Assembly: GCF_963576615.1 (NCBI RefSeq)
Contig: NC_088715.1
Coordinates: 50,074,007-50,138,006 of the forward strand
Direction of reading: 5' to 3'
Length of the DNA stretch: 64,000 nt
Origin: Watersipora subatra
Taxonomy: Eukaryota > Bryozoa > Gymnolaemata > Cheilostomatida > Watersiporidae
Shown piece by piece: positions 23,680-36,146 of the stretch (the stretch's first letter is position 1; the number at the start of each line of letters is the position of its first letter). The position numbers and the translations under genes were made by a program. The notes beneath the pieces are model-generated. The model was not told the origin of the DNA. It did no database searches and was given only the letters and a program-made list of their open reading frames with translations.

Positions 23680-23940
23680 GCGCTTGAGTGTGCACATGTG
23701 CACGTGTGCGCATGTGTTTATGCGTGTGTGCGTGTGTGTGCATGTGTGCGTGTGTGCGTGTGTGCGTATAAATGTATGCAGGTGCATATGCATCTGTGTG
23801 TGCACGTGCGCAAGCGTGCATCTGTATGCGCGTTTGTGTGGGTGTGAGTGTGTGTATCTGTAAGCGTTTGTCTGTATGAGTGGGTGCATGTGTATTTACA
23901 TGTATGCCTGTGTGTGCACGTATGTGCCAGTGCATACTTA
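23680..23940 (+). repeat. (GT)n-rich degenerate microsatellite
   Basis: TGTG/TGCG/TGCATG runs. It is the counterpart of the CA-rich tract at 62.24-62.56 kb in the opposite orientation, upstream of a sulfotransferase terminal exon in both places. Open frames on both strands across it are repeat artefacts. Confidence 0.9.
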
Positions 23941-24790
23941 TTTATATTTACTTATACGACTTTATTGTGATGCGGGGCAATAAGGTGCGGTCTTTTTAAA
24001 TATTTGGGTTGATTTGGTCCAAACTTTACAAGCATTTGCTCTGTGCTTTCCAGAAGGTTGCGGAAAAAGTTTGGTTCCCAATTGCTTTTCGGTTCACGAG
24101 AACTACCCTCTTGAATCCTGATTGGCAAGAAACTCACTAATACGGCTTCACATGCAAGAAGGACAATTGCACTTGTACAAGGACAATTTCCTTTGAGCAC
24201 TGCAGCACTTTTGGCAAAAATCTGAGTTTAAGCTGTGAGACACCTGACTTAAAATAAGATAAAATGTTGCCAGCTTTATATTAATTCTTGTATCGAATAT
24301 CTAAAACTACTAATGAATCAACAAGCTCGTAAACTTATTTAAATTTTACAGTTTACATTTTAGGCGATTGCTTTTATACAGATAATTAAAGTAACAATTG
24401 AGTTATCGCAACATATTCTATGCGTGAAACATTTTTTGAGAACTATGATGTATATGCATTGAGTTTTCGAAATCAGTTTTCTGTTAATATTTGCAAGCTG
24501 ACCAGACCTCATGACAACACTGACTCTATTTTCAGACCAGAAAGATGATCTTTTCATGTCATTTGCATTCAAAAAGTTAAGGACAAATTATTAGTAAATA
24601 AACTATATGTAACTATCTACGATGATTATTATTTGAAGATATTATTTGTGAGACTGTTTACTTTTATGTTACCTCAACTAGTAGAGATCTATGTCTAAAA
24701 GGGATCTAATATAAAATTACAAGAAATTATAGATGGTGCCCGTGAAAACTTAATTGTACTGTTGAAAAAACATTTGTAATTTTGTTACAG

Positions 24791-24935
24791 GTCACCTATT
24801 ACTCAAAGATTAATCTGAACCTGAGAAAATCTGGTGTCGACAAACCATAAAGTTTATAATCCTGTTACCATTGCTGAGAGTTTCTGGCATGAAGAACATA
24901 CACACTCTTGAGTTTATTTCAAGAGTCTTAAGGCT
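24791..24935 (+). pseudogene. Decayed Gal3ST terminal exon (unit B)
   Basis: Acceptor TTTGTTACAG is preserved and the reading begins VTYYSKINLNLRKS, like VAYFSQINLNLTK in the 62.1 kb paralogue. A one-base loss (GAAAATCTGG against AAAAGTCTGG) then shifts the frame; later CCTGTTACCATTGCTGAGAG and TGGCATGAAGAACATACAC still match. No upstream sulfotransferase exon survives in the unit. Confidence 0.75.
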
Positions 24936-26139
24936 GTATGTTATACGATTGATGGTATAGCCTTTATATAAAGAAAAAGTAGTGGCCTGTCAATCTATTA
25001 CAATTGACTCGTCAACAAAATGTTAAATTTCCTTCCTAAAAAAGTTTATGTAGAGAATTTGGGACTATTTCAGGATTCCTCTAACTTGCAGTTCTGCATT
25101 GTTTATTGGAGTTGTCTACTACTTGTGACAAGGTAATGGTAGTTGTTATAATAGTGAGTTTGAATTTACTTCTGAATGATATGGAGAATAAATTGCTTTT
25201 TTCTATTAAAAATATTTAAAGTTTACTGAGGATTTAAATAATTCATGCTTTTCGAGCGTAACAAAAACCTGTAAACTCTTTAGATGTTTATAATTGTAAG
25301 AGATCAATTAAATTTTATATGGATTATTACTTTATACAAAATTCTAGTATTCATAAAGCTTTTCTTTTATGATACATGTATGTGTCAGAAACTGCAATTA
25401 GTGTAGCACAAATAGCATGTTTATCGTTATCTAGTAGCTTATATTAGTAATGAACAGACAACGCCACACTTTTACACAAATAATTGTAAACAGAAATTTG
25501 TTGAAGTGGCGCTCACAGCCATTGATTATATTGACTAGCAATTCAATTGAACTACAAACAATTTTATTGATTTTCATCTAGCCATGTGTGTTGTCAAAAG
25601 ATATAGTTTGTAAAGCATACATTGTACGTGTGAGTTTCTCTTAAACCTGGAGCTTAGGGTAGTCATAGAATTACAACTTCACTCTTTTCATTTTATGAAA
25701 TGATAGCAGAAACTTACTTGGAGTTGTTCTCACAATCGCAAGCACTAGTCAAAATTTCCACACCTCGGTTTGTATCTGTATGTTATACAGATGATGGTCT
25801 GCCAAAAACGTTATAATGAATTTAATATTTCTAGTCAGCCAAACTGTGGCTTCCTACCTATACAGTAATTAGCCTTTATTAGCCTTTTTATGAACACCAG
25901 AATACAGCCTCTTCCAATGAAGTCAATACTGCGCTAAACTAGAAGCTCCGAAGACCTCAAGAGAAGACAACTTTTAACAAGTACTTACACACACGCATTT
26001 ATTCTCAAAAACTTTTAGTAGTGCACTGAAAATAAACACCGAAAATTAAATTACTCAGAAGATACTCTTGAAAACTGAAAACGATGATATGATTTAGCAC
26101 AAGTCCGAGTAGACAAGCACCAGAAACAGTCGAGCAATT

Positions 26140-26720
26140 TGACTTAATTAAATGTAATGTAGTATAGCCAAACTAGATATAGTAAATCATACTACATCAG
26201 TAGTTAAGTTTAAGTCTATGGAAAATGAGACAATGTTTAACAAACTTTGAAACATAATATATTGTGTTTAACAATGTAATATAATATTTTCCATTATAAT
26301 ATTATAAAAATTGTTTTCTAATATTACATGAACAGACAAATTATGGTGACATAAATACATATATAAGTACATTATATTCACTATAAATTAACATATTGTA
26401 ATATAACACAATTTATCATAGAATAATAAAATATACGGAAATAAAATTAGTTTTTATTTCAAGTATTATGATATAACATATTAGGATATAAAAGTATTCT
26501 AATATAATGGTTGATAATATAACAAATTATAATATGTATTTTAATAATACAATATCACATGCTACAACGTAATTGAATATAATATCAAAAATATAAAATA
26601 AAATATTGTTATAAAATATAATTTGGTATACTATATTAATTTAAATATTAATATGTTATGAAAATGGTACAATAAAACGATACAGTACAATATCATACAA
26701 AATAATGATATAGAAAGGAA
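26140..26720 (+). other. Extremely AT-rich interval without genes
   Basis: AATATAATATTA-type sequence with scattered ATAATATAA words but no fixed tandem period and no open frame of interest. Confidence 0.6.
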
Positions 26721-26734
26721 TGAAAGGAGCTGTA

Positions 26735-27190
26735 ACTAAGCCTGCTAAAATCAAAGTTTGGTTAAAATCTTTCTCCTCTTAGAAAAAGACTACTGACCAA
26801 CACACCCTAGAGCCGGAGAAACCTGACCAACACGCCCTAGAGTCAGAGGAACTGATGCATTTAGAAGAAACAAGGTTGAGGCAGCAAAAGTAAAAAATCC
26901 AGGCTGATATAGAAGATGAGATTGCTACTTTGCCTCCTGAAACCAAAGTTCGTTTAAAATATTTTTTCACCGAAAAGAACACCATGCTAGTTTTCACATC
27001 GTCACCAAGATTACTTTCTTCTCAAGGAAAAGCGCCATAGTAAGTACAGGGTTGTGAGAACAAAAATGAAGAATCCAAGCTGATATAAGAGACAAGGTTG
27101 CCACTAAGCCTGCTGAAATCAAAGTTCGATTGAAATCTTTCTTTAAAGGAAAGAGGGCCATAGCAAACTCAAACCAAGTATGTTAGTCCC
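26735..27190 (+). repeat. Three degenerate coding-like repeats, period about 180 bp
   Basis: GCTAAAATCAAAGTTTGG (26745), CTGAAACCAAAGTTCG (26937) and CTGAAATCAAAGTTCG (27113) each continue with a match to TTTAAAATCTTTCTT. Translated they give P.E.K.RLKSFF in varying frames, with stops between. It looks like a decayed internally repeated exon; the family is unknown. From 27.2 to 27.9 kb I see no gene. Confidence 0.45.
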
Positions 27191-27962
27191 TACACCTTCA
27201 CCGAGTGTTTGCCAGATCACTCATTTGTCTTGCACTAGAGTTGTAAATGGATTGATGACTGAAAACAGGAAGAAACGATGCCAGCTTCAGAGTTTCTAGG
27301 AGTGTGTGAACAAAGCATATATGGCATAAATATTAGCTGTATAGGTATATACCTTTGATAATTGCTGTGCTGTTAAAAAAACATGCACAGAAGCTTTCCA
27401 GCTATTGTTGCTAACATACTGCAAATATCTTAAATAATGAAACATTATGGGATTTGTCTGACCAATGTATCTCATGCACTGTCAAAAAAAAGATCGAGCA
27501 GCAAAATTAAGAAATTGTAGACTACTAGGTATAATCAGCATAATCAAGAAATAAAACAATGCACCCCTGCAGTCCCTATTGGATATTTTATAGAACAAAC
27601 ATCTTCACAAACCAACAAGTAAAGAGTAAGAACAATTGTAGGACCCAGCAAAACACACAATTTACTAATAACATTGCAGATGTCAATCTATGTAGAATTA
27701 TCAACTAGCTAAATCCAAAAAGTAAATTTACGATATAATACCCCAACTTACTTTATATACAGATATATCTAGAACATTGTTATATTAAGGATAATATTGC
27801 ATTGTATAAACCATAGACTCACATAATAATAAAGAAAAATAAATCAAACAATTTTTGACACAAAATAATTATATAGTTGATAACTGCTTTCACCACGCTG
27901 GTTCAATTTTATGTAGTTCTTGAGTTATTAACACTTTATTAAAACAAGCATTTCACAAGATT

Positions 27963-28154
27963 TTAGGAAATGTGTTGAGATTGTATTGTCTCTTTGTTAG
28001 CATATGTTAGTAGAGTGGTTACCAACAGAGCCTTAGCACTACTTTTACTTTCGGAATTAACTAAATTTGGATACTTATGTAAAACAGCTCTGTAGAAGTT
28101 TGCTTTACATGCATCAAGGGCGATGAAAGAAAACATTGGCCAACTTTGGGTCAA
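27963..28154 (-). pseudogene. Open segment of the repeated unknown sequence (unit C)
   Basis: Reads MFSFIALDACKANFYRAVLH, then NLVNSESKSSAKALLVTTLL. The inverted partner at about 58450-58618 reads NLVNPDNESSAKALLVTTLL after a frame break. Function unknown; conservation of this stretch across three copies is the only reason to list it. Confidence 0.35.
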
Positions 28155-28566
28155 TGCTAGTATTGAATAACTACTAATGCTATTATAGGGTCAACAACCA
28201 CATAAGCTTTATTTTACTTTTACTGTTTCCATTTCAGGTGATTGCTTTATGCAGAATATTGGTAAAATAAAAAATTGCGTAAACAGACCTCATGACAACA
28301 CTAACTGTGTATTTTATAACCAGAAAAAGGATATTTTCCGTGTCATTTACATTAAAAAAAGCTAAGCGAAAGTCATTAATTATTCAATAAATAAATGCAA
28401 TTATTTTGAAAAATTGGGAAAATTGTTTAATTTTGTGTTATTCCAACTGGTAAAGATCTATATCTCCAAGGGTTGTGACATAAGATTTCAAATATTTATA
28501 GAAGGTGTATTTGAAAGCTTCCTTGTAGCCTAAATAGTTGAATAGCCGTTCCTTCTCAAGTTACAG

Positions 28567-28750
28567 GTTATTTACTACTCAAAAAACCGATCTGAACCTG
28601 ACAAAGCTGTCTACAACTCGTGATATCAAACTCGTGGACAGCCCTGTTGCCATTTCTCACAGTTTACGGCATAAAGAACTTACACACTCTCTCTCAATTT
28701 ATGAACACTGCTTGTCCAAGCTTTTCAAAAAGAATTCTACAAATAAATGA
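28567..28750 (+). pseudogene. Decayed Gal3ST terminal exon (unit C)
   Basis: The acceptor ...AAGTTACAG is intact. The first codons read VIYYSK, then one extra base (TCAAAAAACCGATC) shifts frame; the shifted frame reads DLNLTKLSTTRDIKLVDSPV, then HSLRHKELTHSLS, recalling NLNLTKVWCPQ and YWHEELTLSL of the paralogue, and stops at TGA 28748-28750. Confidence 0.75.
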
Positions 28751-29059
28751 ATGAATATTCCTCAAAAAGGAGATAATAGAGAGGAGATAGACAAGTTTTA
28801 TTTGCTTCATTTGCACTTTAGTAGTAACAGAGAAGAAAATAGTCAGTATGTAACTTACTCCTATCGCTAATTGTCAAGCATAGCAGCGGAATAACCTTGA
28901 CCTATTTACTAAAACTAGTAGCTATGACATTATTGACAGCCACATTACAGCCAAATCGTGGCGTTAACAAACAGCTAATGCATATTAGTATAATATTAAA
29001 CAGTCTATATTTGACACATACATGTATGAAAATATATATATATATATAATATATATGAT

Positions 29060-30560
29060 AATCAACAAAAAATGAATATTAAAAGTACTCGGGTTGCAAC
29101 TCGGTGTATAAGTTAATATATAAAAAAGTTCTGTAAACAATATAATGGGTTTCCTTCCTAAAAGTGTCACTGATGGCTACAGGAACAGCAGCTGACCTAT
29201 GATGGCTTTTGTTCTTCCTTCACTAATAAGACTGCAGACTTGTTGGTACTATGGAAAAAATACGCCTAACTGTCAAGTCCCATTGTTTATGGGAGTTGCC
29301 TATTATTTATGAGTAAGTAATAGTAGTTTTGTTATCATAACAGTAAGTTTGAATTTACTGATGAATGAAATAAAAATAAAATGCTTGTATCTACTAAACT
29401 TACTCAGTCTCATTGATTATTCAGATTATTAATGACTTTCAGCAATAATAAAGATCCGTCGATTCCTAAAAGGTGAGAGAATATACAAACTTTATATTGA
29501 TATATTTGATCTAGATAAATATCTTTTTCCGCGACCAAATGAACGGGAGCGAAGTTTGAGAGTTTTTATGATAAATGCATGTGCACACAACTTACGAAAA
29601 TTATTCATCAACAAAGTTGCAAACCCTTGTCTCGAAATCTCATCAACAAATTTAACCATCGTTTTGTAGAGTCGTTAAAGTATAATAACAATACAAAACA
29701 CATATAAGCCTATTTAAATATGTTACCAAGTCTTTGTAAATTGTTGAAAGTCTCTTAAAACTTACCTATCTGAACGAATTATACACACATAGACAGATTT
29801 ATTTGGCCGAAAATCGTTATTAAAACTTGCTAAGCCTTACTTTTATCAAAGTTAAGACCGGAAATTGAAAAGCCAAGCGACAGAGAATAGAACGATTAAG
29901 TCGTGCGCATTTCACGAAAAATTAACGTGCACATTTCACCAGTCTATAGCATTGTCGAATTGCCGAAGGTTTCTGTAATTAACGTAGGAGAACTGAAATC
30001 GTTTCATTTTTGCCGATTTCAAAGTAGCTGACATTTTAGACACTTTTGAGTACTTTAGTATTCTAACTGATGTCCAACGCAGTGTAAATAAAGGAAATGA
30101 TGATATTTTTTTCTAATGGTTCTAATGAGATTATTACAATTTTTACTTATAAGTTTGGATGATTACAGAACAATGACTACGTAGTACAGATTTTCTAAAA
30201 ATCTATATAAATATCACAACTTCTTGATATTGCTAGCTATGACGTTTTGAAATGTAAATAAAGTTGTGAATTGGTTTTATATTATTACTATATTAATAAT
30301 ATTGGTTATTCTAATAATATCAGTGCATTTTGCTTCTAATATTGGCCAATATTGCATTTCTCCTATTGCAGGGAGAAAGATATAAACATATAATCTTTTC
30401 CTTTCATTATTGCTATTTGTTGTATATAATAACACCCACACTCAGTACATAACAGCTACCAATTTATAGTATATATCATTATATTTATCATAATTTTTTT
30501 CTTTTATCACCTGTGTTGTCAAAATATGCAATTATTGTAGCAAAGACAATATGCTTATTA
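29060..30560 (+). other. Interval of unit C without recognised gene
   Basis: Its first part (to about 29.45 kb) is mirrored at 56.2-56.6 kb. 29.46-30.5 kb has no obvious partner in the right arm and shows no coding signal beyond short chance frames. Confidence 0.45.
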
Positions 30561-30564
30561 TACT

Positions 30565-30700
30565 ACTGATCCAATTGCTGAGACTAGGATTGAACAGACA
30601 ACTCTACAATATCACACAAACAAAGATTGTAAACAGAAATTTAGACAGATATGCACCTACAACCATAGACAAACTCAGTAGACAGTATTTTTAAAGTCAC
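30565..30700 (+). other. Short peptide-like stretch conserved in four unit copies
   Basis: Plus-strand frame reads LIQLLRLGLNRQLYNITQT, then KIVNRNLDRYAPTTIDKLSR. The inverted copy near 56.0 kb reads LNRQ-like MNRQLYNITQTNIVNR and APTTIDKLTRQYF. Weaker copies are near 25.45 kb and, inverted, near 61.05 kb. No family was recognised. Confidence 0.35.
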
Positions 30701-31489
30701 TGTATGTTGTTTAAAAGCTGGTCAGCAAAACCCTATGATGAATTTAATATGTATGATTTGCCAACGGTCAGTTCCTATCTATATGACATGTTGTATTTAG
30801 AGGATATTTACATGTATTTAGAAGATCTTATGTCTTCCAATAAAATCAATGCTGCTCAAAACAAGAAGCTTTAGCAATTCCAAAAGAAGGCAACTTTCAA
30901 TAAGTACCTACACATGCACATATGCATTCTCAAAATCTCTTAGGAGCACATGAAACTGGTGACAAAAACTGGAAATTAATCTACTCGGTAGATATTCTTG
31001 GAAGGGGAAATGCAATATTGCAATGTTCTTGGAATAGAAATGAAGAAACGATTTCGCTTAAGTGTGAGAAGGCAAAGACAAAAAGCAGTTTAACAAATTA
31101 ACATAATATTTAATAGAATCAGAGCAGTTTTTATTCCTACAAAGGCGTGTCAGATCATTAGAAAAAAACATTTTACAGCGCTAGGTTTTAGGCTCCCAGC
31201 CAAGCTGGTTACCATCTACATATGTGAACCCCTTTCTACCCATAAGAATAGTTGTGAACATAATAACTACACCTGTTGACCTCTCACGCGCATGGGCCTG
31301 CCACTGGGTATATTACTAATAATTAATTTGTTCCTGTCATGTATAATCAAGATACAGTATCTTGGTGTCAATGCCAGCTCAGGTATCCCTATTTAGGAAA
31401 GGTACTTAATAATGAACTGATAGTACCGCATATCATGAGCAAAAATCTTTTACAGACCCTAGCTTTGAGTCCAACTACAGTATAGTTGT

Positions 31490-31940
31490 GGTGTTTCAAG
31501 TTACTCTCAAGTAGTCTATGGTGTGTCGAGTGTCCCACGTTACTTTCAAGTAGTCTATAGTGTGTCTAGTGTTTCATGTTACTCTCAAGTAGTCTATGGT
31601 GTGTCTAGTGTTTCATGTTACTCTCAAGTAGTCTATGGTGTGTCTAGTGTTTCATGTTACTCTCAAGTAGTCTATGGTGTGTCGAGTGCCTCACGTTACT
31701 TTCAAGTAGTCTATAGCGTGTCTAGTGTTTCATGTTACTCTCAAGTAGTCTATGGCGTGTCTGGTGTTTCATGTTACTCTCAAGTAGTCTATGATGTGTC
31801 TAGTATTTCACAGTACTTTCAAATAATCTATGGCTTGTCTAGAGCTTTACGTTACTCTCAAGTAGTGTATAGTGTGTCGAATGTTTAGCTTTACTCCTAA
31901 GTAGTGTAGAGTGTGTCTAGTTTTTTATATTAGTCTCGAG
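31490..31940 (+). repeat. 39-bp minisatellite (about 11 units)
   Basis: The unit contains CTCAAGTAGTCTATGGTGTG, then TCTAGTGTTTCATGTTA. Because 39 is a multiple of 3 it leaves a 121-codon open frame with repeating YSQVVYGVS, which is a repeat artefact. The inverted partner array is at 53512-54360. From 31.94 to 32.64 kb nothing was recognised. Confidence 0.9.
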
Positions 31941-33529
31941 TAGTCTTGGGTGTGTCAGCTATCGGCCGTTATTACCAATACTTAGATTTTCTACCTGCTA
32001 TTTGGTCAGGACTAGCATACTGATCGTAAATAGGTACTTATTGAGAGGCGTTCAGAAGTGCATCAACACTAAGAGCTTCCAATCAAACTAAAACATGGTA
32101 TTCAAGAACATTATGAAGTAAGGTGCATGTAGTTCTACAATAGTTACAAATTGCTTGAAATTATGTAAGATTTTTGAAAAAGGGTAAACATTATTTAATG
32201 TATTTAATCAACTTCATAATATAATTTAGTATTCAAAGGTGTTAGAGACAAGTATAATTTTCAGAGTTGTTTCTAAAACACCGATACTAGTTCTAGCAAT
32301 TGGCACTATTTTTAGGTTACTCCAACCACCAGACTGTTACTTGTAACCAGAAGCTGGCACATGAGTTAGTAATAAATATTCCCTTTCTAACTGAGCATTT
32401 ATCTCTAAGTTAGTATATGGTAGAACATTGATAATTTTCATCTCTGTTATAGTTTTTCTATAGCTTTATAACAATATGTAACTGTGATTTACATTGCTCA
32501 CACCTATATTCAGTACTGAGTAATCAGTAATGTTGATTTTTTATGTCCAAGGTTTATTTTTTACAGATTTATTCATTTTATAATACAGCTGAGATGTAAT
32601 CGGATAAAAGCTTATTGTTGTGATTTAGATCTAATTATCTAACTCCTTTAAAGCAGTTTTTGTTTACTAAAATTTAATAAGATATTAACTAATTGGTTAG
32701 AATTTAAACTTTTGTATTCATAGATTTCTTGCTCAACAAGTGCTCTGTAATATATTTATATCTCCCAAGCAGAGTTCAAACAAACCATGAATATTACCAT
32801 GTTTATATATGTATATTAACCTAGGTGTGTGTTGGTGTATCATATGCCCAGTTATAGCGATTACGATCTAGAAACAAAACGACTACTTTGGAAAAAAACT
32901 GAACTGAGAATTCTTGATACTGCGGACAGGCGCGCCATCTCCCACACTACATGGCCTACTAGTGATAATATGGAATAATTGCTGAAATACTTATTAAACC
33001 TGCCAATCTTTAATGACACGCGCTTGATGCACTTGCAGAAAATTAATGGTTACTATTGGCACACTTGAAGATCAGTGTTGCCTGTAGAATTATGATTAAA
33101 AATTATAAACACGGTTATCTCAAAGTTGGAAATGTGGCTGAGCGGCTTAACTGTGATGTGCTCAAGTCGTATAACAGTGCTTCCATCAAATGTATAGATT
33201 TGATTCTAAAGATGTGTGACCTTTGTTTTAACACTTGCTTCTGACGGATGAAGACGACTCTTATTATAGTAAAAATTTAATGTAAGTTGCTAAACTTAAG
33301 TTACTTAAACTCATTAGGTAAAGAAACTTAGCCCATGGCAACTACATTACTTGTAACTGTTTATAAACTGCTTTAAATCTTGGAAGAATGTGTAGCATAA
33401 CAAGTAAGAACTGATTTTCAACAATCTGTTTTAGCTATGTCTCGAGCTTTCAAATATTTGAATTATGCATTGGCTGGACTCATAGAAATAAACGATCACC
33501 TGAATTTAAAAATTAAAAAATTTAACCGG

Positions 33530-33672
33530 TAAACAACGAATAACATTTAATGTTAGTCGTTGTTTTTAAGTTTTGTGGTTGAAAACAACGAATAAAATTT
33601 AATGTTATTTGTTGTTTTTAAGTTTTGTTGTTAAAAACAACCAATAACATTTAATGTTATTTGTTGTTTATG
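33530..33672. repeat. Three tandem palindromic units
   Basis: AACAACGAATAACATTTAATG with the mirrored TTAGTCGTTGTT recurs three times, spaced by TTTAAGTTTTGTKGTT; each unit is itself nearly self-complementary. Confidence 0.8.
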
Positions 33673-34348
33673 ATTATTAAAAATAAACTGACTGCGCGAC
33701 CTTTAACAGATGCTGTATACATATAACAGATATTGTAATATCAACAATGAACCAATTACTCGTATACCTGGTTTCAACCCAACTTTACCTCCAAAATAAA
33801 TTGTTAGTTGTGCCTTTTTAGAGTCGTGCTCCCTCAAATTTAATTTATATCATCTCAAACAAGTCTCATTTACACTATACTCTGTCAATTCCTGCTGAGA
33901 ACTACTTTTTCAACAATACCCTTTCTTTTTTCCATTATTACTTTGGTCATGGGCTGTATGACAGTGGAATTTCTAGTCATTTTATGATACAAATGTGCTC
34001 TAAACTAATAAAGATTTGTTGTTGTAATTTAGATCCGGTTATCTAACTAATTTAAAGCAGTTTTTTTATTAAAATTTTGTTACAATTATTACCTAGTTGT
34101 AAAAGGTTAAACCTCTGTAATCATATATTTCTTGCCCAACCAGTGCTCTGTAATATATTTATGGCTCACAAGCGGAGTTCAAACAAACCATGAATATTAC
34201 CGTGTTTATATATGTATATTAACCTAGGTGTGTGTTGGTGTATCATATGCCCAGTTATAGTGATTACAATCTAGAAACAAAACGACTACTTTGGAAAAGA
34301 AGTGAACTGAGAATTATTGGTACTGCAGGCAGGCGCACTATCCACTAA

Positions 34349-34394
34349 ACTACATGGCCTTGTTGAAATACTTATTTCAACAAGGCCATGTAGT
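34349..34394. repeat. Perfect 22-bp-arm hairpin inside the second 860-bp copy
   Basis: Arms 34349-34370 and 34373-34394 are exact reverse complements with a 2-nt loop; the arm contains CTACATGGCCTTGTTGAAAT. Copy 1 (32.95 kb) has a single ACTACATGGCCT and no hairpin. Confidence 0.9.
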
Positions 34395-34959
34395 GTAGTA
34401 AATTATTTTTTGCAGATCTTGCAAAAGATTATTGTTTAATATTAACACATTTGAAGATCATTGTTGTCTGTAAAATTATGATTAACAATTATAAGCACGA
34501 TTATCCCAAAGTTGAAAAGGTGGCTGAGTGGCTTAGTTGTGGTGTGCTCGGGTTGCATGAAAGTGCTTTCATCAAATGTATAGGTTAATTCTAAAGATGT
34601 GCGACCTTTGTTCTAACACTTGCTTCAGACGGATGAAGACAACTTTTATTATAGTAAGAATTTAATGTAAGTTGCTAAACTTAACTTAGTCAAAGTCATT
34701 GGGTAAAGAAACTTAGCCAGTGACAACTACATTATCTGTAACTGTTTATAAGCTGATTTAAATCTTGATAGTATATGTAGCATAAAGAGTAAGAAATGAT
34801 TTTTAACAATTGGTTTAGCTATAGATTGAGTTTTCAAATATTTAAGTTATGCATTGTCCAAACACACAGAAATAAACGGATACCTTAATTTAAAAGTTAG
34901 AAAGTAAAATGTCGTTTATCGTGATTAAAAATAATTTTTTTAGTCAATTTTCTTTTTCA

Positions 34960-35500
34960 GTTAGAATTTAGTGAAACTAAACTAACTAAAGACAATTGCT
35001 ATAGTTTATGCAGTTAAACCAAAATACAAACATAAACTGTCTAATATAAAAATGTAGTAGCCAAAACTATCAACGGTCTAGTGTAGAAGGATTTCACTAG
35101 CAGAAACAAGTTTAGGACGTCGTTTACTATATTTTTTCATTCAACTTAAACTGGAAATAAAAACAATCTGAAATCACAATTTTACCCAGCGTTTTAGTAG
35201 TAAAAAAATCTGGTGATTAAAAATAAATGTTTTATTAAAAGTATTTTTTCTAATTGGACTTAAGTGAAACTAAACTAACTAAAGACAATTGCTATAGTTA
35301 AACAGTTAAACCAAAATGCAGACATATGCTGTCTAATATAAAAATTTAGTAGCCAAAAATGTCAATAGTCCAGGGTTTAAGGATTTATCTAGCAGAAACA
35401 AGTTGAGGATACTGTTTACAATATTTTTTCATTCAACTTAAACTGAAAATAAAACCAAATTGAAATTAAAATTTTACGCTGTGTTCTGTGATTAAAAAAG
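34960..35500 (+). repeat. Tandem copies of an AT-rich unit, a third near 37.26 kb
   Basis: GTGAAACTAAACTAACTAAA, AATTGCTATAGTT, AACTGTCTAATATAAAAATG (variants) and TTTTTTCATTCAACTTAAAC occur near 34.97 and 35.26 kb, and in diverged form near 37.27 kb; the inverted right-arm copy is at 50.6-50.9 kb. 35.5-36.13 kb holds no gene. Confidence 0.65.
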
Positions 35501-36146
35501 TCTATGCAACACTTTTGTTTTCAGAACAAAGAAATCCTAACTTTTTAAATTTTTTACGGCAAAATTTTGGACCGGTTGGATAACGCTGCAATGCGTGATT
35601 GTTTTAGTATAAATACTGAGTCGAGTCATTATAAAGGCTCTTCAGTAGAATGAACAACATTCGTGGGCGGCAAGAAAGTTTACAAGCTTATTTTCAGTGA
35701 GCAGGCAAACCATAAAGCTCGTGCATAACACATATTATATTATTGACCAATAAAATATTTATATTATATTTAAATTATGCATTGTCAGAACACACAAAAA
35801 TAAACAGATACCTTAATTTCAAAGTTAAACTGTTATTTGGTGTTTATGATAATTAAAAATAAACTTTTTATGTGAAAACGTCTGTATTATCCGTCTAATA
35901 CGGGACATTTACTAGTATTGTATAAAATGAAATTCATTCCTGCAATTCCTTATTTTCAATACATAGAGCACACTATTATTATTACCAATATTTTGGAAAA
36001 TATGCAAATAATAAGCAATAACATGCAAATACAGCAGATCGGCTGAATTTTTGTTCCTTCAAAGTTTGTAGATTTTTTGCAGTGAAAATGCGGAGTCTCA
36101 ATGAGTTGATAGTTTTTATCTTTATAAGTCAGTTATTTGCTTGGCA

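Larger units (their letters stand above)
22930..26130 (+). repeat. Tandem unit B (older copy of the unit at 27.9-31.1 kb)
   Basis: Matching landmarks in the same order in the two units: the minus-strand SAKAxLVTxLLTY segment (23.16/28.02 kb), GCGATTGCTTTTATACAG (24.36/28.24 kb), the decayed sulfotransferase exon (24.79/28.57 kb), GGAGTTGYCTAYTA (25.11/29.29 kb), AATGAACAGACAAC and AAACAGAAATTT (25.45/30.6 kb) and the AGGCAACTTTYAA region (25.96/30.88 kb). The offset is 3.8-5.1 kb because of later indels. Confidence 0.7.
27900..31140 (+). repeat. Tandem unit C
   Basis: Downstream relative of unit B (22.9-26.1 kb) and the better-preserved partner of the inverted copy at about 54.8-58.7 kb. It contains the unknown SAKALLVTTLLTY segment (minus), the decayed sulfotransferase exon (plus), a TA run at 29033-29056, and a short plus-strand peptide-like stretch near 30.57 kb (LNRQLYNITQTKIVNR). 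Confidence 0.7.
32640..34880 (+). repeat. Direct duplication of about 860 bp (32.64-33.50 and 34.03-34.88 kb)
   Basis: Shared in order: GTGCTCTGTAATATATTTAT, AACAAACCATGAATATTACC, TTAACCTAGGTGTGTGTTGG, AAACAAAACGACTACTTTGG, GTGGCTGAG, ACGGATGAAGAC and AAATAAACG. Each copy contains a GTGGCTGAGYGGCTTA stretch resembling a tRNA A box, but no closing B box, so no tRNA is called. The right arm has only one copy (52.1-52.8 kb). Confidence 0.8.

Noticed and set aside
23630..23935. Cys/Val- or His/Thr-rich open frames on both strands
   Set aside because: Direct translation of GT/CA microsatellite; open on both strands and in several frames. The same holds for 62176-62633.
33120..33185. Possible tRNA gene (GTGGCTGAGCGGCTTA)
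   Set aside because: Resembles an A box, but no B box or closing acceptor stem; part of the duplicated 860-bp module.
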